DNA from: Actinomycetota bacterium
GTDB taxonomy: Bacteria; Actinomycetota; Geothermincolia; Geothermincolales; RBG-13-55-18
Reading direction: 5' to 3'
NCBI GenBank assembly: GCA_040757835.1
Contig: JBFLWJ010000026.1
Coordinates: 1 to 38,524, forward strand
Length of the DNA: 38,524 nt
Numbering within the stretch: the first letter of the stretch is position 1; every line of letters begins with the position of its first letter. This document shows positions 1-7,649 of the stretch, one piece after another. The translations under genes were made by a program, and so were the position numbers. The notes beneath the pieces were generated by a model. That model did no database searches. It worked only from the letters and a program-made list of their open reading frames with translations, and was not told the origin of the DNA.

Positions 1-532
1 TCTTTACGGTATAGGTGATGGAGGTGTCGGGCGAAGCCTGCCCGGGGTCCGCCTCCTCCCCGCTGCCCGCGAAGTCCGGGGGGAGTGAGACGACCTGGAA
101 GGGGGTCGAGGCACCGCTCGCTCCCTCGCGGGAAGCGGTGATCACGCACGCGGGGTGGGGCGTGCGCACGATAACCTCGCAGGCGCAGGAGCCGTAGCGG
201 AAATCGGCTGTCTCGGACGGCTCCAGGCTGCCGGTGATGTCGGCAAGGGCGACTTTACCGGAGAAGGAATGCACCGTCTTTCCGGCCGCGTCCTTCGCGG
301 TGATGACCACGCGGAAGGGCACCCCGGCGGCCTGGGGGGAGCGCACCGCCTTGACGTCAAAATGATCGGGCGCTTCCTGCGCTGTCTCCTCGGTTGCTGC
401 CGCGGGAGCCGCGGTGGGCGCCCCGGGCGGCCCCAGCGCGGCCAGCAGCGGGTACCAACCCGACGCCAAGAGAAGCAGGACAATAATAGCGGAAATAGCT
501 GCGGTAAGACGCGATCCCCGATGTCTCTTCAT
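1..532 (-). CDS. Secreted or membrane-anchored Ig-like protein, N-terminal part
   Basis: The gene starts at ATG 532 behind a GGGGGAGAG site and stays open to the window edge, so 177 codons are seen and the C-terminus is missing. Residues 1-8 are basic (MKRHRGSR) and about 9-32 form a hydrophobic helix, a signal peptide or signal anchor. A low-complexity Ala/Pro/Glu linker follows. From about residue 57 there is a beta-rich stretch (FDVKAVRSPQAAGVPFRVVI, then a segment with SCACEVIV) resembling the bacterial Ig-like domains of surface proteins. The protein therefore probably sits outside the cytoplasmic membrane. No catalytic motif is visible and the function is unknown. The opposite strand is also open here but lacks a ribosome site and a recognisable product. 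Confidence 0.7.
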   Translation of the reverse strand, partial: MKRHRGSRLTAAISAIIVLLLLASGWYPLLAALGPPGAPTAAPAAATEETAQEAPDHFDVKAVRSPQAAGVPFRVVITAKDAAGKTVHSFSGKVALADITGSLEPSETADFRYGSCACEVIVRTPHPACVITASREGASGASTPFQVVSLPPDFAGSGEEADPGQASPDTSITYTVK

Positions 533-663
533 GCTCTCCCCCCATATGCCCGGAGCCGATACTGGTTCTCTGCGCGGATAGGACATGCGAGCAGCATATA
601 CCATCGCGCGCTTGGTCTTTCGCGGGTGATTTTTCGCCAGCCGGTACGCCCTATCTGCGTATG

Positions 664-693
664 ATTCTTAAGGGGGAGCAAGCGGAATGTCAA
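664..693 (-). promoter_or_regulatory. Possible sigma-70 promoter for the Ig-like protein gene
   Basis: On the minus strand a consensus -35 TTGACA (693-688) is followed after 18 bases by AAGAAT (669-664), a 4/6 match to the -10. It would give a leader of about 120 bases before the ATG at 532. It lies just beyond the terminator of the neighbouring gene, where a new promoter is expected. The -10 is weak. Confidence 0.35.
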
Positions 694-771
694 GCAGTAA
701 ATGGTTTTTTTTTACAGCTGTGGTCGCATTGGTCCTTCTGCCTGATGGATACTTCGTGAGCCAGAAGAGAA

Positions 772-801
772 AACCCCCGCCGGAGAGGTCCGGCGGGGGT
801 T
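772..801 (-). terminator. Intrinsic terminator of the DUF5684 gene
   Basis: A perfect 13-bp stem (772-784 with 789-801, centred on CCCCCGCCGG) has a 4-base loop. Read on the minus strand it is followed by TTCTCTTCT. It lies 20 bases past the stop of the DUF5684 gene and ends that transcript before the next minus-strand gene. Confidence 0.8.
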
Positions 802-820
802 GTTCGTCTCTATACACCGC

Positions 821-1435
821 TTACTGCTGCGGTGGCGGCGGGGGCGGGGGTGTAGAGGGAGGCTGCGGCCCCTGTGCCGGCGGTGCCGGCGGCGGAGGCG
901 GTGTATAAGTGGGCGGCTGCTGCGGAGGCGCATAGCTCGGCGGCTGAGGACCATATGGCGGCTGGGGTCCCTGTGGGGGCGGCCCGTACTGCCCGCCATA
1001 TCCTCCCGCGGGGGGCCCGGGCGGTGCCGCCGGTCCGCTGCCCAGTATGTACATGATCACGAAGTTGACTATGGGGATGATGATCAGGATCCCCCACCAG
1101 CGTTCTTTGCCGCATCTCTCCGCTATCTCCATGAACAGCATGACCATCATCACAAAGGTGACAAGGCCGCAACAGAACATGAAAACGACCATGATGATGA
1201 ACCAGGTGGTATCCTTTCCCGCCAGCTCGGTCATCATCCAGTAGTTGAGGATGGGCACCCACGCATACCAGCTGTTCTCGTATCCCAGCTTCTTGCCGAT
1301 GCGGTAGAGCAGCCACGCGGAAAGAATGTAGAAAGCGATCCCGACCAGAATTGAGACGATTATGATCGCCGCCGCGGACCCTCCGCTCACTTCGTATTCG
1401 TAGGTCACATCCCTGAGCAACGACAATTCCACCAT
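821..1435 (-). CDS. DUF5684 family membrane protein with Pro-rich tail
   Basis: 204 residues, starting at ATG 1435 with AAAGGGGGT upstream. Three hydrophobic helices lie near residues 22-45, 77-101 and 113-131. The loop after the first contains a Trp-rich amphipathic segment, ENSWYAWVPILNYWMM, characteristic of DUF5684 proteins. Residues 133-204 are almost entirely Pro, Gly, Gln and Tyr (runs such as PPPPPAPPAQG), a disordered tail probably on the cytoplasmic side. The family has no established function. The gene stands alone between CooT (34 bases upstream) and a strong terminator. The family assignment is from memory of its motif; the membrane topology is read directly. Confidence 0.75.
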   Translation of the reverse strand: MVELSLLRDVTYEYEVSGGSAAAIIIVSILVGIAFYILSAWLLYRIGKKLGYENSWYAWVPILNYWMMTELAGKDTTWFIIMVVFMFCCGLVTFVMMVMLFMEIAERCGKERWWGILIIIPIVNFVIMYILGSGPAAPPGPPAGGYGGQYGPPPQGPQPPYGPQPPSYAPPQQPPTYTPPPPPAPPAQGPQPPSTPPPPPPPQQ

Positions 1436-1469
1436 CTCGACCCCCTTTCCCTGAAGTCCAGCCCCGTTA

Positions 1470-1664
1470 CTACGATCCGCTATCCCGCAGGATGATGCGG
1501 TGGTCCATCAGTTCCACGCGGCTTATCCTCGCGGATACCAGCTTCTGCTCGCCGAAGACGTCCACCAGCAGCAGCTTGCCCTCCTCGGGCTTCACCTCCA
1601 CCACGTCGTCCATGACCTTTTCCAGTTCGCCGCCTCTGTCCAGAAAGACCACGGCCTCACACAT
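1470..1664 (-). CDS. CooT family nickel-binding protein
   Basis: 64 residues beginning MCEAVVFLDRGG, which matches the CooT family: very small proteins in which the Cys next to the initiator Met binds nickel. In Rhodospirillum, CooT helps deliver nickel to carbon monoxide dehydrogenase. The rest is the short beta-rich core ending with a segment like ISRVELMDHRIIL. A GGAGGAG site lies 6 bases before the ATG. The start overlaps the end of the DUF3842 gene by 8 bases, so the two are probably translationally coupled. No nickel enzyme is visible nearby, so the client is unknown. Confidence 0.85.
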   Translation of the reverse strand: MCEAVVFLDRGGELEKVMDDVVEVKPEEGKLLLVDVFGEQKLVSARISRVELMDHRIILRDSGS

Positions 1665-2088
1665 CGCCGTCTCCTCCTCGTTCGTCCATCTCCCGGACCA
1701 GCTCCACGGCCTGCTCTATCAGCTTGGGGAGCGGGGTGTCGCTGGTCCCCATGATCTCTATGCGCGGGTTGGTGAGGGGCAGCAGCACCTTGCGCCCGGG
1801 AGAGGAGGCGATGGCCGTGGCCATCTCCGGGGTCAGCTCGCCCATCATCGAGTTGGGCACCAGGACGGAGACGCTGCCCATGATCACGTCCGCCTCGCCG
1901 ATGCATACCCGCACCGCGTTCTCTCCCGTGGCCCCGCGGTTGGCCCGCGCCTTCATCATGTTTCCGGTCGCTATGGCGTTGGCCCCCAGTGCGATGATCT
2001 CCGTATCCTCGGGGAGGCTCTTCCTCAGCTCCAGGATGAGCTGGTGCCCTATGGACCCTCCCATGCCGTCGATCACGGCGATCTTCAT
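1657..2088 (-). CDS. DUF3842 family protein
   Basis: 143 residues, starting at ATG 2088 with an AGAGGG site. The N-terminus KIAVIDGMGGSIGHQL has a Rossmann-like strand and glycine-rich turn suggesting nucleotide binding. Later motifs include GANAIATGNMMKARANRGAT and a region near ADVIMGSVSVLVPNSMMGE. This matches DUF3842, a family of anaerobic bacteria with no known activity. It overlaps cooT by 8 bases, which suggests a shared role around nickel handling, though that is only context. Its stop codon lies within the cooT start region. Confidence 0.8.
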   Translation of the reverse strand: MKIAVIDGMGGSIGHQLILELRKSLPEDTEIIALGANAIATGNMMKARANRGATGENAVRVCIGEADVIMGSVSVLVPNSMMGELTPEMATAIASSPGRKVLLPLTNPRIEIMGTSDTPLPKLIEQAVELVREMDERGGDGDV

Positions 2089-2104
2089 ATGTCCCTCTCC
2101 TGCA

Positions 2105-2431
2105 CTAGAGCCAGGACGCGAATTCCTCCACGAAGGCCTGCTTCGGCCTGGCGCCGATGATCTTCTTGGCCGCTGCGCCCTTGTCGAACAGGATTATGGT
2201 GGGGATGGACTGTATCTGGTAGTCGCGGGCCACCCCCATGGACTCATCGACATTGAGCTTGCACACCTTGATCTTGCCGTCCCACTCGGCGGCGGCCTCC
2301 TCCAGGATGGGGCCCATCATCTGGCAAGGCCCGCACCACGGGGCCCAGAAATCCACCAGAGCCGGCAGTTCGCTCTTGAGCACTTCCTGCTCGAAGTTGT
2401 CGTCGTTCAGCTCGACTATCTTTCCCGCCAT
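2105..2431 (-). CDS. trxA: Thioredoxin
   Basis: 108 residues, the standard length. The active site WCGPC is at residues 32-36 and the cis-proline motif SIPTI near residue 75. It is a cytoplasmic dithiol reductant for proteins such as ribonucleotide reductase and peroxiredoxins. The start at ATG 2431 has a GGAGG site 8 bases upstream. It lies 85 bases downstream of thioredoxin reductase on the same strand, so the two form a complete NADPH-thioredoxin system. It is probably cotranscribed with trxB and possibly with DUF3842-cooT, which starts 16 bases after it. Confidence 0.97.
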   Translation of the reverse strand: MAGKIVELNDDNFEQEVLKSELPALVDFWAPWCGPCQMMGPILEEAAAEWDGKIKVCKLNVDESMGVARDYQIQSIPTIILFDKGAAAKKIIGARPKQAFVEEFASWL

Positions 2432-2516
2432 TGCTTACACCTCCCATCTCTTGCCTGTCTCGTCCGCCGCTTCTGCCGGGGACGGTCTTTCCCTGACGGC
2501 GCCGCGCTCGCGGCGC

Positions 2517-3461
2517 CTAGATATACGCCGTTCCCTTGAGGTTCTCCACGTGGAACTGCGCGCGCAGGGCTGCCCTCACGCCGTCACCGACCGCCGCGGC
2601 CACCTGCCACACCGCACCCGAGCGCACATCCCCCGCCGCGAAAACCCCTTTGACGTTGGTCTCGAGGGACCCGTCGGTGAGGATGAACCCCTTTTCGTCA
2701 AGGTCTATTGTTCCCTTTATCTCCCCGGTGTTGGGAACGTTTCCAACGTACATGAACACGCCGTCCACCGTCAGTTCCTCCTCGCCGCCGCCCTCTACGT
2801 CCGCGAGGAGCAGCCCGGTCACCTTCTGGTCGCCACGGATCTCCTTCACCGTCTTCTTCCACCTGAAGTCCATCTTGGGGTGGGAGAGGGCGCGCTCCTC
2901 GAGCACGCCGCCCGCCCGCAGGCGGTCCCGGCGGTGTACGATGATGACCTTGCTGGCGAAGCGGGTGAGGAAGAGGGCCTCCTCCACCGCCGCGTTGCCG
3001 CCGCCCACCACCGCCACTACCGCGTCCTTAAAGAAGGCGCCGTCGCAGGTGGCGCAGTAGGAGACGCCCCTGCCGTGGAACTCCTCCTCCCCCGGCACCC
3101 CCAGGGTGGCCGGGCGCATGCCCATGGCCAGCACCGCCGCATGGGCCCTCATCTCACCCTCTGCGGTCTGGAGCACCTTCACGTCACCCTCGTCGCGCAA
3201 TCCCTCCAGGGGGGTGAAGGGCACGATGACCAGCCCGAACCCCTCCGCCTGGCGCCGCATGCGGTCCACCAGCTCGAAGCCGGAGATGGGCTCGGGGAAA
3301 CCGGGGTAGTTCTCGATCTTCTCGGTGAGGGCGGGTGCGCCCCCGGTGAGCTGCTTCTCGATGAGCACGGCGTCCATGCGGGCGCGCGCGAGATACAGCC
3401 CCGCAGTTAGTCCCGCGGGCCCGCCGCCCACCACGATGACGTCGTAGACCTTATCTTCCAT
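2517..3461 (-). CDS. trxB: Thioredoxin reductase (thioredoxin-disulfide reductase)
   Basis: 314 residues, typical of the low-molecular-weight flavoenzyme. The FAD-binding GGGPAGLTAG is at 12-21, the redox-active CATC at 136-139, the pyridine-nucleotide fold GGGNAAVEEA at 153-162, and HRRDRLRA at 176-183 is the usual NADPH phosphate-binding signature. It reduces thioredoxin (the next gene) with NADPH. Near the C-terminus the usual Arg-Gln pair that packs on the flavin is Trp-Gln (GAVWQVAAAVGDG), an uncommon substitution. A TATAAT lies at 3518-3523 and a possible TTTATA-16-TATAAC promoter at 3498-3525 on the minus strand. A GC hairpin without a T-tract follows the stop. Confidence 0.95.
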   Translation of the reverse strand: MEDKVYDVIVVGGGPAGLTAGLYLARARMDAVLIEKQLTGGAPALTEKIENYPGFPEPISGFELVDRMRRQAEGFGLVIVPFTPLEGLRDEGDVKVLQTAEGEMRAHAAVLAMGMRPATLGVPGEEEFHGRGVSYCATCDGAFFKDAVVAVVGGGNAAVEEALFLTRFASKVIIVHRRDRLRAGGVLEERALSHPKMDFRWKKTVKEIRGDQKVTGLLLADVEGGGEEELTVDGVFMYVGNVPNTGEIKGTIDLDEKGFILTDGSLETNVKGVFAAGDVRSGAVWQVAAAVGDGVRAALRAQFHVENLKGTAYI

Positions 3462-3572
3462 GCCGCCCTCCGCCGCTAAAGCGAGATTGTCATATATGTT
3501 ATAGCATTACAGACCCGATTATAAACCCGGGGGGCCTATGCTACCTGCTCTATATCAGGACGTACGCGCCAT

Positions 3573-3667
3573 AATGGGGTCTACCTGACATGTGACATTG
3601 TGTTGCGCAGCAGCAACCAGAGCTTCGAGTTTGCAAGGTATGTCACATGTCAGGGGCTGACCCTATT
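3573..3667. repeat. Interspersed palindromic repeat, copy A
   Basis: A roughly 95-bp element bounded by imperfect inverted arms. The left arm (3573-3598) reads AATGGGGTC...TGACATGTGACAT and the right arm (3640-3667) is its near complement, ending GGGGCTGACCCTATT. The central part carries the 19-mer CAGCAACCAGAGCTTCGAG at 3611-3629. The same architecture recurs at 13383-13477. The left arm has a small deletion and substitutions relative to that perfect copy. It lies upstream of trxB and downstream of the VWA gene. Confidence 0.85.
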
Positions 3668-3671
3668 ACAG

Positions 3672-3743
3672 CATTGTGCGGTGTTACAGCAACCAGAGCT
3701 TCGAGTGTGCTTGACATGTCACATGTCAGGGGCTGACCCCATT
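3672..3743. repeat. Interspersed palindromic repeat, truncated copy B
   Basis: This copy follows copy A after 4 bases and lacks the left arm. It begins at CATTGTG, has the shared 19-mer CAGCAACCAGAGCTTCGAG at 3687-3705 and a full right arm (3713-3743). Its edge overlaps the TAA stop of the VWA gene: the repeat ends ATT and the stop is read from TTA at 3742-3744. Copies A and B both end at ATTACAGCA, so a tandem duplication including flanking sequence is likely. Confidence 0.8.
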
Positions 3744-5121
3744 ACAGCAGCAGTGAGCTGACGGTGTCCTCCAGGTCCTTGAGGGTGCGGCAGACGCGTG
3801 CCTCCCTGCAATAGGGGACGTACTCGCCCATGACGCTGTCCCCGGTGTCCCAGAAGGGCTTGGTCTCCGGGTTGAGCCAGATGATGCCCTTGGCGCGGTC
3901 GCGCATCCTCTCCAGGGCGCGGGTGCCGGGGTCGTTGTAGTTGTTGCGGGCGTCGCCGATGATCAGGATATAGGTGCGGTAGCCCACGTCCTGCAGGTAC
4001 TGGTCGCAGAACGACTCGAAGACCTCGCCGAAGTCGCTGCGGGCGTTGTAGGAGATGTCGGCCTCGGAGAGGGCGCGGCGCACCCCCTTCTGGATGTCCT
4101 CGTCGCGGAAGAAGTCCGTCACCTCGCCCAGGTCGTCCACGAAGACGAAGCTGCGCACCTTGGCCAGGCAGTCCTGGATGGTGTAGACGAACTGCAGCAT
4201 GAACTGGGAGACGCGGGCCACCGAGGACGAGATGTCGCAGAGCACCATGAGTTCGGCCTTCTCCATGCGCTTGTGCTTCAGCTTCAGCTCAAAGGGCACC
4301 CCGCCGTGCGACATGTTGCGGCGCAGGGTGGCCTTTACGTCCAGCTTGCCCCGCTTGCGCTGCTTCTCGCGCAGGTTGATCTTGTTGCGCAGCTTGCGGG
4401 CGAGGATGTCCACCGCCTTGCGCATCTGCTGCAGCTCGAACTCGTCCAGCCCCGAGAGGGGCCGGTTGATGAGCCGCTCTATCCTCTCCGCGCTGGGCAC
4501 CTTGTCGGCGTTGCGTGCCTGTTCCCTCTCCACGTAGCGGCGCACCTGCTTGCGCAGGGCGTCGCGGTTGGCCTCGAAGGCCTCTTCCAGCCGCTCGATC
4601 TCTTCCTCGCTCCACCCCTCCTCGCGCAGGTGGTCCATGAGTCCGCTCAGCTGCCCCTCCATCTCCTCCCAGTCGAAGGTGTCGAATATGCGCCGGGTGT
4701 ACATGCCCACCTGCATGCGCGTGGCCAGCTGTGCCGTCCCCACCTGGCCCGCGGCGGTGCGGATGAAAGACTCCCATTCCCCGCCGCGGCCCATGAGCAC
4801 CATGGCCAGCATGGGGTTCATGCCCTCGCCCCGGGCGAACTGGCGCATCGCCTCCTCCAGGCGCGAGAGCAACTCGTCCTCGAGGATGTAGGCGTCCCCG
4901 CCGCTCTCCAGGCCGTAGAAATAGAGGGGGAAGAGCTCCTCGAAGATGGGTACGTCGCGGTTGCGCTTGACCGCCGCCGCCTTCAGCGCCGCCTTGAAGA
5001 TTCCGGGGTCCTCCAGGCCCACCACGGCCACCGCGCCCATGGCGTCGATGCTCTCCGCGGTGGACACGGACACGCCGCGCCCCCGCAGCCCCTTGATGAA
5101 ATCGAGTACTCTCTGCTCCAT
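3742..5121 (-). CDS. VWA domain protein, CoxE-like
   Basis: 459 residues. The N-terminal half is helical and charged. The C-terminal half, from about residue 275, is a von Willebrand A fold: strand AELMVLCDISSSVARVSQF gives the MIDAS DxSxS metal site, followed by SFVFVDDLGEVTDFF and YILIIGDARNN. Such CoxE-type proteins pair with MoxR ATPases to remodel or load metal into partner enzymes, for example in carbon monoxide dehydrogenase maturation. A MoxR ATPase gene lies 34 bases upstream, which supports that pairing here. The client is unknown. The stop codon coincides with the edge of a repeat element, so the very C-terminus (SSLLL) may have been set by the repeat insertion. Confidence 0.88.
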   Translation of the reverse strand: MEQRVLDFIKGLRGRGVSVSTAESIDAMGAVAVVGLEDPGIFKAALKAAAVKRNRDVPIFEELFPLYFYGLESGGDAYILEDELLSRLEEAMRQFARGEGMNPMLAMVLMGRGGEWESFIRTAAGQVGTAQLATRMQVGMYTRRIFDTFDWEEMEGQLSGLMDHLREEGWSEEEIERLEEAFEANRDALRKQVRRYVEREQARNADKVPSAERIERLINRPLSGLDEFELQQMRKAVDILARKLRNKINLREKQRKRGKLDVKATLRRNMSHGGVPFELKLKHKRMEKAELMVLCDISSSVARVSQFMLQFVYTIQDCLAKVRSFVFVDDLGEVTDFFRDEDIQKGVRRALSEADISYNARSDFGEVFESFCDQYLQDVGYRTYILIIGDARNNYNDPGTRALERMRDRAKGIIWLNPETKPFWDTGDSVMGEYVPYCREARVCRTLKDLEDTVSSLLL

Positions 5122-5155
5122 GGCGTTCCTTTGCAGCCGGCGTGGCGGAGGCGGG

Positions 5156-6064
5156 TCAACCCTCGACGACCTGGCGCAGGCTCTCCTTCGCCTTCTGGAT
5201 GTCCTTTTCGTACTTGAGGATGATGTTAAGGGTGCTCCTGGCCAGCTCCTGGTCGAGGGAGTCGGAGCCCAGGACCACCAAGGCGCGAGCCCAGTCCAGG
5301 GTCTCGCTGATGCCGGGGGTCTTCTTGATGTCCAGCTTGCGCAGTCGCTGCACCGCTTTGACCACCTGCTCCGCCAGGCGTTCGCTGATGCCGGGCACCT
5401 TAAGGCGCACGATCTCCAGCTCCTGCTCCCAGTCGGGGAAGTCTATGTACAGGTGGAGGCAGCGCCGCTTCAGGGCGTCGCTGAGCTCGCGGGCGTTGTT
5501 GCTGGTGAGCACGACCATGGGGATGTGCTCGGCCTTGAGGGTGTCCAGCTCGGGGATGCTCACCTGGAAGTCGGAAAGGATCTCCAGGAGGAAAGCCTCG
5601 AACTCGGGGTCCGACTTGTCCACCTCGTCGATGAGGATGAGGGCGGGCTTCTCGCTGGTGATGGCCCTTAGCAGCGGGCGGGGCACGATGAACTTGCGTG
5701 AGAAGAAGACCTCGTCCTGGCGGGCCACGCGCTCGACCGCCTCGGAGAGGTTCTTCGCTCCCTCCAGCTCCTCGGCCAGCACGTCCTTGAGGATCTGGGT
5801 GTAGAGGAGCTGCTTGGAATACTCCCACTCGTAGAGGGACTTGGCCTCGTCCAGCCCCTCGTAGCACTGCAGGCGGATGAACTCGCGGCCCAGGGCGGCG
5901 GCGGTGACCTTGCCCAGGTCGGTCTTGCCCACCCCGGCGGGCCCCTCCACCAGCACCGGCTTCTCGAGTCTCTCGGCGAGATAGATGACCGTGGCTATCT
6001 CGCCGCTGCAGATGTACTTCTCCTCCGCGAGTCTGTTCTTTACTTCGTCTATGCTGCCGAACAT
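5156..6064 (-). CDS. MoxR-family AAA ATPase
   Basis: 302 residues from ATG 6064, chosen because GGAGG lies 9 bases upstream; an ATG 9 bases earlier would leave almost no spacing. Walker A GPAGVGKT is at 41-48, Walker B LILIDEVDKSD near 131-141, and the sensor segment VVLTSNNARE follows. The C-terminal lid ends with a charged helix. MoxR ATPases act as chaperone-like motors with VWA partners. This one precedes a CoxE-like VWA gene by 34 bases and follows an HD-domain gene by 28 bases, so the three form an operon. Confidence 0.9.
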   Translation of the reverse strand: MFGSIDEVKNRLAEEKYICSGEIATVIYLAERLEKPVLVEGPAGVGKTDLGKVTAAALGREFIRLQCYEGLDEAKSLYEWEYSKQLLYTQILKDVLAEELEGAKNLSEAVERVARQDEVFFSRKFIVPRPLLRAITSEKPALILIDEVDKSDPEFEAFLLEILSDFQVSIPELDTLKAEHIPMVVLTSNNARELSDALKRRCLHLYIDFPDWEQELEIVRLKVPGISERLAEQVVKAVQRLRKLDIKKTPGISETLDWARALVVLGSDSLDQELARSTLNIILKYEKDIQKAKESLRQVVEG

Positions 6065-6092
6065 GCTGCTCATCCTCCCTGTGGTCCTCCCT

Positions 6093-6893
6093 CTATTGCA
6101 AACCCACCCGGGGCTCGCGGTCAATATCGCCCCGGCCGCTCTCGCCGCCCGCGTGCGCCCTGGAAAGTTCCTCGTAGAGCCTCTCGCCGATGAGCAGGCC
6201 CTTGGTTATGAAGTCGGGCCCGTACTCCCGCCCCGTGGGGGTGCGGAAGGTGCCGCTGATGCGCTCGATCCCCCGCAGGCTGGTGTCGAAATGGCCGAGC
6301 ATGGCGGACAGGGGCACCTTGAAGGGGGCCACCATGTTCCACACCGTCTCGGTGAAGTTGTCCGGCCCCCAGCGGAACTTGTCGGCATCGTAGAGCGCGT
6401 CGGAGAGCAGCTGAAGCGAAGGGTCCTCGAGGGGGGTCTCCGGCTTGAAGGCCTCGTGGTTGCGGATGGCCTGGACGATGGCCGCGCGCTCGCCGCCGCC
6501 GAGGTCGAAGTCCTCGAGGATGACGGCGGCCTCGTCCGCGCCCCGCTGCGCGTGCTCGGGCTGTTCCCGGCGGATGTCGTGGAGGGCGCCGGCCAGGTGG
6601 GCCAGGAGCAGCAACCTGTGCCGCCGCCCCTCAGGCTCTTCTCCCCCCGTCTCGATGAGCACCAGGGCCCCGGCGTCCACGGCCACCTTACGCACGTGCG
6701 AAAGACCGTGGCCGAGCACGTCGCCCCGCTCCTCCACGATGGCCAGGGCCCTTCCCACCATGGGGTCCGACTCGAAGGTGGCGCGGCTCTCCCCCACCTC
6801 CGCCATCTTGTCCACGTAGAAGAGGGGCGGCTCCATGCCGGAGGCGATGCTCTCGCAGAGCCTCTTCGCCTCGAGATATTCGCCGTCCAGCAT
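6093..6893 (-). CDS. HD-domain phosphohydrolase
   Basis: 266 residues from ATG 6893, with GGAAAGG 8 bases upstream; a TTG 51 bases earlier is an alternative. Metal-binding HD signatures are visible: H62/H66 in GHGLSHVRKV, the HD pair at 105-106 in AGALHDIRRE, H114, and later Asp residues in DALYDADKFRWG. HD proteins hydrolyse phosphomonoesters or phosphodiesters, often of nucleotides. The specific substrate cannot be read here. It is the first gene of an HD-MoxR-VWA operon, 28 bases before the ATPase, so it may act with that pair. The open frame continues far upstream, but that part is antisense-like low-quality sequence. Confidence 0.8.
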   Translation of the reverse strand: MLDGEYLEAKRLCESIASGMEPPLFYVDKMAEVGESRATFESDPMVGRALAIVEERGDVLGHGLSHVRKVAVDAGALVLIETGGEEPEGRRHRLLLLAHLAGALHDIRREQPEHAQRGADEAAVILEDFDLGGGERAAIVQAIRNHEAFKPETPLEDPSLQLLSDALYDADKFRWGPDNFTETVWNMVAPFKVPLSAMLGHFDTSLRGIERISGTFRTPTGREYGPDFITKGLLIGERLYEELSRAHAGGESGRGDIDREPRVGLQ

Positions 6894-7092
6894 CGCCTGC
6901 GCCTTTCCGTAGTGCCTTCCGCGGCCGCCCCGGCACCTCAATTGTAACCCACCGGCTGCCAGCGTGCCTTGTCCGCGGGCTGGGCCAGGGGAAGGCCCTG
7001 GGGGTCTTGCGGCCATGCCCGGACAGACGGGACCGCGGTCCGTTCCGGGGGTATATCCGTGCATGCGGGGCGGGGGCGATGGGCGCGGACCT

Positions 7093-7563
7093 CTAGTCCG
7101 GGCCGTCCGGGCCCCCTCCGCCGGCGGCTTCCTCCCGCTGCGCCGGCCGGGATTTCTTCCAGGCCTCCTCCACGTCCTCTTCGCCGATCTTGCCGGCCCT
7201 GCGACTCCACAGCCCCAGCGGGATGCCGAGCAGGGTGAGGTTCGCGGCCAGCATCCACAGGGTGACGGCCGACATGGCCACGGCCCCCCAGCCGTCGAAG
7301 AGGGCCCAGAGAGACAGCGCGGCCGCGGCCGCGGCCGCCACGGCGGTGGCCGCGTGCACCCGGCGGCGCAGGCGCTCCAGGCGGGCCGCCGCCTCCACCG
7401 GATAGAGGACGGTCCCCGGCGGGCTTCCCTTGTCAGCGAGGTAGCGGGAGAGGATGGCCAGGAACGAGCTGTCCGGGACGTTTCCGGCCAGGGAGACCAT
7501 CGCCCCGACCATGGTGATGTTGATGAGGGTGGCCATCCCGATGAGCATCGCCCACACCGCCAT
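7093..7563 (-). CDS. Small membrane protein of unknown function
   Basis: 156 residues from ATG 7563 with GGGAGGTGGGCGAGAG upstream. Hydrophobic segments lie at about 1-27, 67-90 (Ala-rich) and 91-117, followed by a charged cytoplasmic tail ending in a Gly/Pro/Asp run. The loop after the first helix contains LSRYLADKGSPPGTVLYP. I do not recognise a family. It diverges from the radical SAM gene starting at 7650, with only 86 bases between them for two promoters. The 199 bases between it and the HD gene show no feature. Confidence 0.65.
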   Translation of the reverse strand: MAVWAMLIGMATLINITMVGAMVSLAGNVPDSSFLAILSRYLADKGSPPGTVLYPVEAAARLERLRRRVHAATAVAAAAAAALSLWALFDGWGAVAMSAVTLWMLAANLTLLGIPLGLWSRRAGKIGEEDVEEAWKKSRPAQREEAAGGGGPDGPD

Positions 7564-7649
7564 CTCTCGCCCACCTCCCGCGCTTTCCCGCGGCCCGCTT
7601 CCTTGTCTGCTTCCTATGATTGCCCTAAATTTATCATGGTGGTGATGTG

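Noticed and set aside
687..908. Plus-strand frame with a poly-Gly stretch
   Set aside because: It is the reverse of the Pro-rich tail of the DUF5684 gene and crosses its terminator.
2498..2517. GC-rich hairpin right after the trxB stop considered as a terminator
   Set aside because: The 9-bp stem has only a 2-base centre and no T-tract; trxA follows on the same strand and is likely cotranscribed.
3573..3743. Repeat cluster considered as a CRISPR array
   Set aside because: Only two units, palindromic arms with conserved centres, no unique spacers and no cas genes.
6894..7574. Upstream extension of the HD-domain frame
   Set aside because: The extension is Arg/Pro/Trp-rich, overlaps the better membrane-protein frame at 7093-7563, and an ATG with a ribosome site starts the conserved part.
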